Origin: Lachnospiraceae bacterium
GTDB taxonomy: Bacteria; Bacillota; Clostridia; Lachnospirales; Lachnospiraceae
Length of the DNA stretch: 64,000 nt
NCBI GenBank assembly: GCA_017624855.1
Contig: JAGAMF010000005.1
Coordinates: 496,001-560,000, forward strand
Direction: 5' to 3'
Positions 33,529 to 42,110 of this stretch are shown in pieces; position 1 is the stretch's first letter, and each line of letters opens with the position of its first letter. The notes beneath the pieces are model-generated. The model was not told where the DNA came from and ran no database searches. It was given only the letters and a program-made list of their open reading frames with translations. The translations under genes were made by a program, and so were the position numbers.

Positions 33529-34131
33529 ATGCAAAGAATAGTAAAAATAATATTATTAATCTTTTGTTTTTCACTTCTTATTATATCAATGGGTTGTAAT
33601 TCGCCGTCAGGAATTACAGAGGATGACGAGCCGACAATATTGTTTCTCATTTTAGAATACGATCCCGATATGGAAGGATATGCGGTTGTTTATGTGGATA
33701 ATAAAGGAAATATATATTATGATTATTTATATGACAAATTTATTCCCTTGTTGGAAAGTGGCACTTATGAATTTGGTGAGATTGTAGGACATTTACCGAG
33801 TAAAGAAGTGATTAGTAATTACAACAAGTTATATAAGGTGTTGGATGAAGCAAATTACGACATTGCAGATGTGCAAGGTACACCTCCGGGAGGACCGGTT
33901 CAGACTTACTATACATTAACTTATACAGAAGGAATTAATGCAAAGGAAGTATGGGATTATACAGAAGATATAATGATAATGAATAATGAAACAGCGAAAG
34001 AAATTATTCTTTGGATGGATTCATGGGAGTGGGAACTGGATAAGAAAGGCTGGGATGATGAAACCCAGCAGTGGTATCCAGATCCGGATTACAGTAGATT
34101 GGAATATGTGTGGTGGATATTTGAAGAATAA
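33529..34131 (+). CDS. Putative lipoprotein, unit 3 of the tandem array
   Basis: 200 aa from ATG 33529 behind AAGGAGGT. The N-terminal 35 residues are nearly identical to those of the gene at 32549 (signal to GITEDDEP, ending in a candidate lipidation Cys). The C-terminal DSWEWELDKKGWDDETQQWY block is also conserved. The central 90 residues differ strongly (ILFLILEYDPDMEGYAVVYV…PPGGPVQTYYTLTY). Conserved ends with a diverged middle suggest duplication followed by diversification or recombination. The function is unknown. Confidence 0.75.
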   Translation: MQRIVKIILLIFCFSLLIISMGCNSPSGITEDDEPTILFLILEYDPDMEGYAVVYVDNKGNIYYDYLYDKFIPLLESGTYEFGEIVGHLPSKEVISNYNKLYKVLDEANYDIADVQGTPPGGPVQTYYTLTYTEGINAKEVWDYTEDIMIMNNETAKEIILWMDSWEWELDKKGWDDETQQWYPDPDYSRLEYVWWIFEE

Positions 34132-34185
34132 TGATGTATTTATAATATAATACATTATAATTTTACAAATTACTGAAATGCAATA

Positions 34186-34236
34186 AGAGACCAAAGCACT
34201 GTTGTACTTTATGTACAGAGGCTGTGGTCTCTTTTA
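34186..34236 (+). terminator. Terminator, array copy 3
   Basis: AGAGACCA…GCAC pairs with GGTCTCT near 34225-34231, followed by TTTT. Its right arm (GAGGCTGTGGTCTCT) has accumulated mismatches relative to copies 1 and 2, marking the end of the array. Confidence 0.8.
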
Positions 34237-34272
34237 TAGTTATGAAATTAATTTTATAATTCAGGCGGTCTC

Positions 34273-34767
34273 TTAATCCATCACTGCATCTGCCTTCACT
34301 TTCGCTTTCTCCAGCGACACCTTAATCGCCTCCAACAGCACCAGAGAAGTGTATTTTGAGTCATCGGAATATGTTACATTCTCTACGGACTGCTGACTGA
34401 TAATCTGTTCCGTTAAAGCCTGAAAAGAGGGCTCCACCAGAGGATACATGGTTTCCACATCTTCGCTCAGATTGGTCAGTTCAATGGAATTAATGTTATC
34501 CGCATCCACCATAACTTCAACATCCACCGTTTGGCTTCCAAGATGAATGGAGGTAGTGTATACACCGGGAATATATGTAGCATCGGATTCGGATACAGAA
34601 GGAACGGGAATCTCTTCCTGTACTTCTTCGGTCCCATTTTTATCGGGAACAAACATAATAATCAGTAAAACAATAAATAAAATACCCAGAAGGGCAAAGA
34701 TTCCGCTATATATTATTTCTTTCATACGAAGTACAACAATTTTGGTTTTATTATTCATAAGCGCCAC
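34273..34767 (-). CDS. Membrane protein with FMN_bind-like extracellular domain
   Basis: 164 aa from GTG 34767; ATG 34758 is an alternative start, and the ribosome-binding site does not decide between them. One helix (IIYSGIFALLGILFIVLLIIMF) is followed by a Glu/Ser-rich linker and a domain of about 90 residues: YIPGVYTTSIHLGSQTVDVEVMVDADNINSIELT…ETMYPLVEPSFQALTEQIISQQS…SKYTSLVLLEAIKVSLEKA. The pattern resembles FMN_bind domains of RnfG/NqrC, but the flavinylation motif SGATxT is absent (DDSKYTS instead), so covalent FMN is unlikely. It is the only minus-strand gene between corA and the window end. The function is unknown. Confidence 0.7.
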   Translation of the reverse strand: MALMNNKTKIVVLRMKEIIYSGIFALLGILFIVLLIIMFVPDKNGTEEVQEEIPVPSVSESDATYIPGVYTTSIHLGSQTVDVEVMVDADNINSIELTNLSEDVETMYPLVEPSFQALTEQIISQQSVENVTYSDDSKYTSLVLLEAIKVSLEKAKVKADAVMD

Positions 34768-34883
34768 CGTTTCCTTTTTTATGTTTTAAGTCTATTCTGA
34801 AATTGTCAAAAATATACCTTGCAATCGTGATAAAAGGGTGGATTGCTTAAGTGCAAGGGAATTTATGCAGATTACGGTTTTTC

Positions 34884-34912
34884 TTGTGGTTTCCGGCAGA
34901 ATATTTTATAAT
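34884..34912 (+). promoter_or_regulatory. Promoter of dapF
   Basis: TTGTGG (34884-34889), 17-base spacer, consensus TATAAT (34907-34912), about 105 bases before dapF. Nothing else convincing is seen in the 252-base gap between the divergent genes. Confidence 0.65.
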
Positions 34913-35019
34913 TATAATGCTGTGTTATTTTGTTTTAGAGACAAGAAGAAGACACAGGTCTACTCTGATAATTCGTTGAGCGGATTTACTAAGGAAACAG
35001 ATATAAAAGGAGAACAGAA

Positions 35020-35853
35020 ATGAAATTTACCAAGATGCAGGGATGCGGGAATGATTATGTATATGTAAACGGTATCACCGAAAAGGTGGAGAATAAAAAA
35101 GATGTAGTGCCTAAGTTAAGCGACAGGCATTTCGGTATCGGCGGCGACGGCGTGATTTTTATCAATGCTTCCGACAAGGCGGATTTTGAGATGGAGATGT
35201 ACAATGCGGACGGCTCCCGTTCTCAGATGTGTGGCAACGGAATCCGTTGCGTGGGAAAATTTGTATATGACAAAGGCCTTACGGATAAAAAGGATATTGC
35301 AGTGGAGAGTTTTGGTGCGGTGAAATACTTAAATCTTACCGTAGAGGACGGCAAGGTATCCAAGGTAAAAGTGGATATGGACGAGCCTGAGCTTACTGCG
35401 GCCAAGGTGCCGGTAAAGTGTGATAAGGAGCAGGCAATTATGGAGTCTGTGGAAGTAAACGGCAGAACTTATAAGATGACTTGCGTATCCATGGGAAATC
35501 CCCATGCCATTATCTTTGTGGATGAAATTACGGATGATATGGTTTGGGTGGACGGCAAGGCGCTGGAAGTGCATCCTTGTTTTCCCGAGAGAGCCAACAT
35601 TGAATTCGTACAGGTGATAGACCGCAATCATATTAAGATGCGTGTTTGGGAACGCGGCTCAGGAGAAACTTTTGCCTGCGGTACCGGAAGCTGTGCCTGT
35701 GTGGTAGCCGGCGTATTAAACGGACTGACCGACCGTAATGTAACCGTTTCCCTTCTCGGCGGTGATTTGGAAATTGAGTGGAAGGAAGAGAATAACAGAG
35801 TGTATATGACCGGACCTGCGGTGACGGTTTTTGAAGGCGAAGTTGAGATTTAG
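35020..35853 (+). CDS. dapF: Diaminopimelate epimerase
   Basis: 277 aa behind AAAGGAG. It converts LL- to meso-diaminopimelate for lysine and peptidoglycan. The two catalytic cysteines are present: Cys71 in QMCGNGIRC and Cys220 in FACGTGSCAC. The N-terminus FTKMQGCGNDYVYVN and the GGDGVIFI and YNADGSRSQ blocks are canonical. Meso-DAP use fits a Gram-positive clostridial wall. No other dap genes are adjacent. Confidence 0.96.
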   Translation: MKFTKMQGCGNDYVYVNGITEKVENKKDVVPKLSDRHFGIGGDGVIFINASDKADFEMEMYNADGSRSQMCGNGIRCVGKFVYDKGLTDKKDIAVESFGAVKYLNLTVEDGKVSKVKVDMDEPELTAAKVPVKCDKEQAIMESVEVNGRTYKMTCVSMGNPHAIIFVDEITDDMVWVDGKALEVHPCFPERANIEFVQVIDRNHIKMRVWERGSGETFACGTGSCACVVAGVLNGLTDRNVTVSLLGGDLEIEWKEENNRVYMTGPAVTVFEGEVEI

Positions 35854-35965
35854 TCGGTTCGGTTTAAATAAAGGACAGAATAATTTTATCTAAATTTTGT
35901 TTTAACCCATAAAAGTGTAAAAGAAGAATCGTATCTATAATAGCCACGGTTCGGAAAGGGGAGCT

Positions 35966-36490
35966 ATGACCCAGAGTGAATTTGAGGCAAGTGTTGCCAA
36001 AATAAAACGGGGTGACAAAGAGGGCTTAAAAGAAATCTACGAAGCCTATATCAGTTACATATATACCATTGTCCTGGGCGTTGTGGGAAACCGCGAGAAT
36101 GCGGAAGATGTCACTTCGGAATTTTTTATAAAAATATGGACTGTGGCGGATGCCTATCAGTCAAACGGTGCCCATAAGGCATGGCTTGCTACCATTGCAA
36201 GAAACATGGCCTTGGATTTCCTTCGGAAGAACAAGCGCGAGATTCCGACGGAGGAATTTGAGGAAGATGTAAGCCTGTCGGAAACGCCGGAAGAGGAAGT
36301 GGTAGGCGAGATGTCCGTACAGGAGGCATTGTCTACCCTAAATGAAGCCGAACGGCAGGTGGTGGATATGAAAGTGTTGGGCGAGATGTCTTTTAAGGAG
36401 ATATCGGAAAGCCTCGGTATCCCAATGGGAACCGTAACCTGGCGTTATCAGAATGCCATAAAAAAATTAAGGAGGTGCGGCTATGAGTAA
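35966..36490 (+). CDS. ECF-type RNA polymerase sigma factor
   Basis: 174 aa behind GGAAAGGGGAG. Region 2 runs from about residue 20 (YEAYISYIYTIVLGVVGNRENAEDVTSEFFIKIW) through AWLATIARNMALDFLRKNKR. Region 4 is LNEAERQVVDMKVLGEMSFKEISESLGIPMGTVTWRYQNAIKKLRR, a clear helix-turn-helix. There is an acidic linker between them. Its stop overlaps the next gene, an anti-sigma-like membrane protein, by eight bases, the usual arrangement for a membrane-controlled ECF pair. Likely targets include its own operon and possibly the long operon downstream. A TATAAT at 35936-35941 lies upstream without a convincing -35. Confidence 0.93.
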   Translation: MTQSEFEASVAKIKRGDKEGLKEIYEAYISYIYTIVLGVVGNRENAEDVTSEFFIKIWTVADAYQSNGAHKAWLATIARNMALDFLRKNKREIPTEEFEEDVSLSETPEEEVVGEMSVQEALSTLNEAERQVVDMKVLGEMSFKEISESLGIPMGTVTWRYQNAIKKLRRCGYE

Positions 36491-37358
36491 GAATTTCGAA
36501 GATGCTTACAAAGCAGAAGTACAACAGAATATTCCCGACTTATGGAACCGCATCGAAAGCAGTTTGCCGGAGAAAACGCCGGTGGTGGCAGCAGAAACAA
36601 TGGCGCCGGAAGTAAAGGCAGAGACAATTGCGTCTGCCGATAAGCGTCAGAATACAAAGAGTAACAGGAAAACAAAGAAGAATCCGTATGCATGGATAAA
36701 ATGGGCATCTCTTGCAGCTGCGGGATTGCTGCTGGTGATTTTGACTCCTACTGTGTTGGGAATCGGAATATTCAGTCTTATATCAGGTAGCAAAATGTCC
36801 TCTGATATGGCTGCAAACGAGTCCTGTGCGGAGGAACCTCAGTACGCGGCAGATGCCGAAGAAAACATGATGTATGATGCTGATGGTATGGAAGGCGGTT
36901 TTACCATGGATTCCGTAACAGAAGAAGCTGTTCAGGAAGAGATGGCAGAAGATGTTGCCACTCCGGAATCAGGAGTGCAGAGTACACCGGAATCGGAAGG
37001 GAAGGAATCTGTGGCGGAACAGGAAATGGGAGAGCAAGAGTCTGTTTCGGCGGAGTCGGTTTATGGTGAAATGGTTGCCGAAGGCTTAAAGGCCAAGGTA
37101 AGCGGTATTATTACAAGCTCCGATGGTATTTATTATCGCGTAGACCTGTACTTTGAAGGCGAGGACAAAGAAATTGCTAATGAGCTGTTTGGCAATGATG
37201 ATTGTTATAATGGAGATGAATTGGTGGTAAGGGTATATTATGACATTACTTTAAAACCGGAAATGCTGGAGGAGTATACGGTTACCATTTACCGCGTGAC
37301 TACAGAAAGTTCCGGTGCGGAAGAGACCTATCTCCAATATGCGGCGGAATTGAATTAA
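36483..37358 (+). CDS. Anti-sigma-factor-like single-pass membrane protein
   Basis: 291 aa, starting inside the end of the sigma gene behind AAGGAGGT. The short N-terminal cytoplasmic segment (YKAEVQQNIPDLWNRIESSLPEK) has the LWxRIE-type helix found in clostridial anti-sigma proteins, with no zinc HxxxCxxC. A membrane helix lies at about residues 62-90 (WASLAAAGLLLVILTPTVLG). Outside is a Glu/Met/Ser-rich acidic stretch of about 90 residues, then a C-terminal domain (LKAKVSGIITSSDGIYYRVDLYFEGEDKEI…) I cannot name. It probably holds the sigma factor at the membrane until a surface signal arrives; this is inferred from gene order and topology. Confidence 0.8.
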   Translation: MSKNFEDAYKAEVQQNIPDLWNRIESSLPEKTPVVAAETMAPEVKAETIASADKRQNTKSNRKTKKNPYAWIKWASLAAAGLLLVILTPTVLGIGIFSLISGSKMSSDMAANESCAEEPQYAADAEENMMYDADGMEGGFTMDSVTEEAVQEEMAEDVATPESGVQSTPESEGKESVAEQEMGEQESVSAESVYGEMVAEGLKAKVSGIITSSDGIYYRVDLYFEGEDKEIANELFGNDDCYNGDELVVRVYYDITLKPEMLEEYTVTIYRVTTESSGAEETYLQYAAELN

Positions 37359-37444
37359 ATAGCTGAATTAAAACAAAACGCAATATTGTTGCAATTATAC
37401 GAGAAAATTGCCCTGCTAACTGTTCTTGCGGAGCAATATGGTGG

Positions 37445-37473
37445 TAGAAAGCAAAGCTAAACAAGTGTATAAT
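37445..37473 (+). promoter_or_regulatory. Candidate promoter of the nine-gene ABC/MoxR/vWA/GH9 operon
   Basis: TAGAAA (37445-37450), 17-base spacer, TATAAT (37468-37473), about 60 bases before the first gene. The leader then contains CATAAAAGTG, also found upstream of the ECF sigma gene. Confidence 0.5.
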
Positions 37474-37533
37474 TAATATGTGTTTTTGTGTGCTTTTATA
37501 TTAAAACTCATAAAAGTGAAAAGAGGAATTGAA

Positions 37534-39882
37534 ATGAAAAAAGGAATTATGAAAAAACTTCCGATTATACTGTTGCTTACAATGTTATTAACAGGACTTG
37601 TAGCCTGCGAAGACATTGTGAAGGATGCGGACAGATTTGATGTGGAGTTAAAAAGTGGGTACGGAAACAGCGTAGAGATAGGGTGCTACGCTCCTTTTTA
37701 TGTGGAAATTACAAATAACGGTAAGGATTTTGAAGGTGCCGTACAGTTGATTATTCCCGGAGCCGACAATCATAATGTAATGTATGAAAAGGAATTGTCC
37801 ATCCAGCAGGGAGCTACGAAAACCGTGGAATTGGTCGGCTTTGTAGAGCGGGTTACCAGACAGGTAAAAGTTGCCGTAGTGAATAACAGCGGTAAAGAAA
37901 TCTGGTATTCTTTGGAAGGATGTACCACACAGTCTAATTTAAGAGATGTTAATGTAGGTATTCTCAGTGATGATTATTCTGCATTAAGCTATATGGACCA
38001 TAAGACATTTTATGGAACTTCGGATCTTTCCACAAAGATTTTTGAACTGAATAAGGATACTATGCCTTCGGACTGGCGCGCATTGGATATGCTGGATGTT
38101 ATGGTTATTACCGATTACAGTACGGACCAACTCAGTGAAGAGCAGTTAATGGCGTTGACTATGTGGGTCGATAACGGTGGACTGCTTATGGTAGGTACCG
38201 GAAGTACATCAAATAAATCTTTATCGGCATTAAACGGAAGATTGTTTGATGTAGAGGTGGGTGACTTGGAAACCCATAATACCAAGTACGGATTAACCGT
38301 AACGGATTTTAATTATGGTTATAGCAATGACAATTACTACGATCCTTATGCGAATGATGCATATTATACATATTACGAAGATAATTTTTATCTTCTCAGA
38401 GACGATTTGGAAGACATTTTTATGGGCGAATTCAAAACCGATTATGGCTTTGATGATTCATATGATACTTGGGACAGTTATTGGGAAGACAGTTTTTACT
38501 GGTATTGCTTTGGAGCTTATTATGAGATTTATCTGAATCTTTCAGGAGAAGATATCGGGGCCAACAGCAAAAAGATTTCAGATATGGATTATGTGAAGGC
38601 TTCCGTATTATCCTTGTCCGGAGCGATGCTTGATCGAAGTGAAGTAATATTCAGCGGTGATGACAGTAACGGAAGCACATATCCGCTGGCTTATGTATTG
38701 TCTCAGGGTGACGGCTATGTGCTGCTTAGTTGTGTAGACTTTACCAAAACACCGTTAAGTAACTTTGAAGGAAATTCTATGGTGTTTATTCATTGGGTTG
38801 AGTCCTTAATCGGCGAAAAGTGCTATAACGAATCTTTGGATTATTCAGGATATACAAACGGCTACTACAACAACAGTATAGACTATAACGAAAGGGAGAT
38901 TTTCACCGGAATCGGAATCGCTACGGTACCACCTATATTGGTATATCTTGGTATTTTATTCCTCTATATTGTTTCTATTCTGGTTGTTTATCTGATCTTC
39001 AGACATAAGAAAAAGACTATGAATCTGTGGGTGCTGTATCCTGTTGTGGCAGCAGGATTGGCCGTTTTAATTTTCTGTATCGGTTTTTCTACCAGAATTT
39101 ATCGTCCGGTAGTAAACGGAATGACATTAATTGAGCCCAACGGCGGTGTCCTTTCGCAGAAAACCTATACATCGGTTACGGTGCCGGGAAATAAAAGCTA
39201 TGAAGTGGGATTTTCCCCCATGCAAAGTGCAGAGTACATGAGTGACAACTATTCATCGTATTATGATACAAGCGATGAAATCGATTGGAGCAGATATGAT
39301 GTGGGTTACAGATACAGTTATGAATCTGTGGATGTAACGCTTGGTGAACAGGCGGCAATGAGTAATGTGCATTTTATGTTGAATGCGGCTACGCCGAGCA
39401 CAAGAAATATTGTTATTGATTCGGAAAACGGTTACATATCGGGAATGACTGTGACCAATAATTTCGGATGCAAATTGGAAAATGCGGCATTAATCGTAAA
39501 CAATGATGTGTATGTAATCGGTGAAATGAAGGATGGTGATACGATTAAATTTTCTTCATTACCGAAAGAAACGGAAATGAATTTTTACAGAGATGGTTTG
39601 GGTTCCGTTTTAATGCAGCAAGAAGATAACGGAATGTGGCTTCTCGGGTTGATGTTAGGTTCCGTTTCCGGTGCCTACGATGACTATATTTTTAAATATC
39701 GTGCTTTGAATTCTTTGACAGAGTATATTGACAGATATGAAGGTCCTGAGGTGGTATTTGTGGCAATTCCTACGGAATCGGTATCTGCACCTATTCAGGG
39801 TTCAACGAATTATTCTGAGCGTCGTTTGGAAGTCATTTATATGGAAATTGACACCTATGGCAATCTTTTGATGGGGTATTAG
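37534..39882 (+). CDS. Large membrane lipoprotein opening the ABC/MoxR/vWA operon
   Basis: 782 aa from ATG 37534 behind AAGAGGAATTG. The signal peptide ends in lipobox LVAC with Cys near residue 25. A beta-sandwich (VEIGCYAPFYVEITNNGKDFEGAVQLII) is followed by a domain with ALDMLDVMVITDYSTDQLSEEQ and MWVDNGGLLMVGTG, like the glutamine-amidotransferase-like fold in DUF4350 and vWA-associated proteins. A Tyr/Asp-rich region follows. Two helices (VPPILVYLGILFLYIVSILVVYLIF and LYPVVAAGLAVLIFCIGF) lie near residue 480, with a C-terminal extracytoplasmic domain. It is probably the extracellular or regulatory partner of the ABC transporter encoded next. No specific function is known to me. Confidence 0.75.
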   Translation: MKKGIMKKLPIILLLTMLLTGLVACEDIVKDADRFDVELKSGYGNSVEIGCYAPFYVEITNNGKDFEGAVQLIIPGADNHNVMYEKELSIQQGATKTVELVGFVERVTRQVKVAVVNNSGKEIWYSLEGCTTQSNLRDVNVGILSDDYSALSYMDHKTFYGTSDLSTKIFELNKDTMPSDWRALDMLDVMVITDYSTDQLSEEQLMALTMWVDNGGLLMVGTGSTSNKSLSALNGRLFDVEVGDLETHNTKYGLTVTDFNYGYSNDNYYDPYANDAYYTYYEDNFYLLRDDLEDIFMGEFKTDYGFDDSYDTWDSYWEDSFYWYCFGAYYEIYLNLSGEDIGANSKKISDMDYVKASVLSLSGAMLDRSEVIFSGDDSNGSTYPLAYVLSQGDGYVLLSCVDFTKTPLSNFEGNSMVFIHWVESLIGEKCYNESLDYSGYTNGYYNNSIDYNEREIFTGIGIATVPPILVYLGILFLYIVSILVVYLIFRHKKKTMNLWVLYPVVAAGLAVLIFCIGFSTRIYRPVVNGMTLIEPNGGVLSQKTYTSVTVPGNKSYEVGFSPMQSAEYMSDNYSSYYDTSDEIDWSRYDVGYRYSYESVDVTLGEQAAMSNVHFMLNAATPSTRNIVIDSENGYISGMTVTNNFGCKLENAALIVNNDVYVIGEMKDGDTIKFSSLPKETEMNFYRDGLGSVLMQQEDNGMWLLGLMLGSVSGAYDDYIFKYRALNSLTEYIDRYEGPEVVFVAIPTESVSAPIQGSTNYSERRLEVIYMEIDTYGNLLMGY

Positions 39883-39905
39883 TTAGAGAGCGGAGGAATT
39901 TAATT

Positions 39906-40859
39906 ATGTTGGAAATCAAACATTTATATAAAAGATATGGCCGCTTTCTGGCCTTAAATGATATGAACCTTCATGTTGAGCAGGGAGAACTGTTCGGTTT
40001 TGTAGGTTCCAACGGTGCAGGTAAAACCACCACCATGCGTATTTGTGTAGGCCTTTTGGAAGCAACTTCCGGTGAGGTATATATCGGCGGTCAGGATGTG
40101 TTGCAGAGTCGTAAGGCCATGAGCGAACGCATCGGTTATGTGCCGGATTTCTTTGGTGTGTACAATAGTTTCAGTGCCTTGGAATATTTGGAATTTTTTG
40201 CATCGGCATATGGTATTTACGGCGACGAAGCAAAGAACCTTTGTCTTGATTTGTTAAAACTTGTAAAACTTTCGGATAAGGCAAATGCGGATGTTAACGG
40301 CCTTTCCCGCGGTATGAAGCAGAGAATGTGCCTTGCCAGAGCCCTTGTGCATAATCCGGATATTTTATTCCTGGATGAACCTGCCAGTGGTTTGGATCCT
40401 AAGGCACGATTTGAATTAAAAGAAATTTTAAAAAATCTTTCATCCATGGGTAAAACCATTGTAATCAGCTCACATATTTTACCGGAGTTGGCAGAAATGT
40501 GTACCAGCGTCGGAATCATTGACAGAGGACATATGGTATTAAAAGGTACCATTGATGAAATTCACAGAGCGGCAGCACTTTCCAGCCCCTTATTGATTAC
40601 CGTGGCGGAAGAGGGCGTTGACGATACCTTTGCTTTCTTACAGGAGATTCCCAATGTACATAAGGTTACCGCTCAGGGAAATCGTTTGTCTGTTGTTTAT
40701 GACGGTAACCGTGAAGATGAAACCGCATTGCTTAAGCAAATGGTGAATCGTGATTTGCCGGTATATTCTTTTAACAGACAGGAAGGCAGCTTAGAGAGCC
40801 TGTTTATGCAGATTGTAGGCAAAAATAAAAAGCCGTCCGGAAAAGGAGGCCAAAGATGA
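39906..40859 (+). CDS. ABC transporter ATP-binding protein
   Basis: 317 aa behind GCGGAGG. It has Walker A GSNGAGKT (about residues 34-42), a Q-loop-like region, the signature LSRGMKQRM instead of LSGGQ, Walker B ILFLDEPASGLD and the switch His in VISSHILPE. The C-terminal 90 residues form the accessory domain common in ABC-2 exporters. It overlaps the permease gene by four bases (ATGA), so the two make one transporter. ABC-2 pairs next to MoxR/vWA genes resemble gliding or envelope-export sets in other phyla. The substrate is unknown. Confidence 0.93.
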   Translation: MLEIKHLYKRYGRFLALNDMNLHVEQGELFGFVGSNGAGKTTTMRICVGLLEATSGEVYIGGQDVLQSRKAMSERIGYVPDFFGVYNSFSALEYLEFFASAYGIYGDEAKNLCLDLLKLVKLSDKANADVNGLSRGMKQRMCLARALVHNPDILFLDEPASGLDPKARFELKEILKNLSSMGKTIVISSHILPELAEMCTSVGIIDRGHMVLKGTIDEIHRAAALSSPLLITVAEEGVDDTFAFLQEIPNVHKVTAQGNRLSVVYDGNREDETALLKQMVNRDLPVYSFNRQEGSLESLFMQIVGKNKKPSGKGGQR

Positions 40860-42088
40860 AAAAAACAATAATCAAAAACGCAGTTTTGCGTAAGGATATG
40901 TTGCTTGATATGAAAAAGCCCAAAGTGGCTGTTATCATGTTGCTTTTTAATGTGCTTTTGGGACTGGTATCCTTGCCTTTTTTGGGAAGTACGCTTCTTT
41001 TGGCCGAAGGGTACAGTTACGGTGCAGCAGACTTATCATACCGTACCATGATTAATATGTTTCTCGTATTGGTATGGTTAGAGACAATAGCAATCTTTTT
41101 CCTGACACCGGCGCTGACAGCAGGGTGTGTTTCTATCGAAAAAGAACGCCAAACCATGGATGTGTTGCTTACCACAAGAATGTCAACATGGCAGATTATT
41201 TTAGGAAAATATTTCTCCTCCATTATGCTGGTGATTATGTTGTTGATTTCCGGATTGCCGGTGATGTCTTTGGTATTTATTTACGGTGGTGTAAGTCTCT
41301 GGCAGTTGTTTTTAATATTACTGGTGTTGATTGCCACAACCATGTTTCTGGCAAGTTTCGGCGTGTTCTTCTCTGCTTTGGTGAAGAATACTATTGTATC
41401 GGTAATTTTGACCTATATCTTTTTGGGTGTGTTGCTCAGTGCGACTTTCAGTGTTTCCCTTTTCGGAATCGGAATTATGGAAAACATCAGAGATACTTTG
41501 GAGTGGGAGTATAACATTACCACCAACATAAATGGTGACGGTTTTATCTTTGCCTTATGGCTGAATCCTTTTGTGACCATATTCGACAGTACCGCTCAGA
41601 TTTTCGGTTACGGCGATGAATATTTAACAATTAACGGAATGGTCACCTTGGGTGAAGAAGGAGTTTTTTATTCCATGACAGAGAAAAATATTTTTCTGAA
41701 TTTATGGTCTTTATGCAGTGTAATTGTACAGTTGCTTATTGCGTTTCTTTTACTGCGTTGGTCGGCACATCTGATCAAACCGGTGAAGAGAAAACCGAAA
41801 AAGTTTAAGAGCAATTTAAACGGCGTAAAGCGAAGCAATAAAGCTCCTGTTGCAAACAAGGAAGCAACAACGGAGGCAATGCCGAGGACAGTAGCGGCAG
41901 CCGAACCGGTGGCAGCGCCGGTATCGCTCAATAAGCCGGAACCGGTTGCGAAAGCGGTGCCGAAAGACGAAACCGTGGCGGAGCCTATTGAGGCAGTGAT
42001 GGCGAAAGAAGAAACCACATCAGAGGCGGTTTCGGACGCAAGTGTACCGGATAAGGACACAGATTCAGATGCAGGAAATGAGCAGTAA
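40856..42088 (+). CDS. ABC-2 type transporter permease
   Basis: 410 aa, translationally coupled to the ATPase. About six helices lie in residues 25-305, including VAVIMLLFNVLLGLVSLPFLG, FLVLVWLETIAIFFLTPALTAGCVSIEKERQTMDVLLTTRMS (the conserved EKE coupling helix region of ABC-2 permeases) and LVIMLLISGLPVMSLVFIYGG. The last 100 residues are a charged, low-complexity cytoplasmic tail rich in Ala, Pro, Val and Glu. It forms the membrane channel for the ATPase encoded upstream. Confidence 0.9.
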   Translation: MKKTIIKNAVLRKDMLLDMKKPKVAVIMLLFNVLLGLVSLPFLGSTLLLAEGYSYGAADLSYRTMINMFLVLVWLETIAIFFLTPALTAGCVSIEKERQTMDVLLTTRMSTWQIILGKYFSSIMLVIMLLISGLPVMSLVFIYGGVSLWQLFLILLVLIATTMFLASFGVFFSALVKNTIVSVILTYIFLGVLLSATFSVSLFGIGIMENIRDTLEWEYNITTNINGDGFIFALWLNPFVTIFDSTAQIFGYGDEYLTINGMVTLGEEGVFYSMTEKNIFLNLWSLCSVIVQLLIAFLLLRWSAHLIKPVKRKPKKFKSNLNGVKRSNKAPVANKEATTEAMPRTVAAAEPVAAPVSLNKPEPVAKAVPKDETVAEPIEAVMAKEETTSEAVSDASVPDKDTDSDAGNEQ

Positions 42089-42110
42089 TGTTTCTTTAAG
42101 GAGAGAATAA

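Noticed and set aside
32336..34236. Three similar hairpins at intervals, considered as a CRISPR-like array
   Set aside because: Each is a terminator with a T-run, spaced 850-1000 bp apart with genes between; no short regular spacers or cas genes.
34838..35023. 61-codon open frame ending at dapF
   Set aside because: It covers the dapF promoter and has no spacing for a ribosome-binding site.
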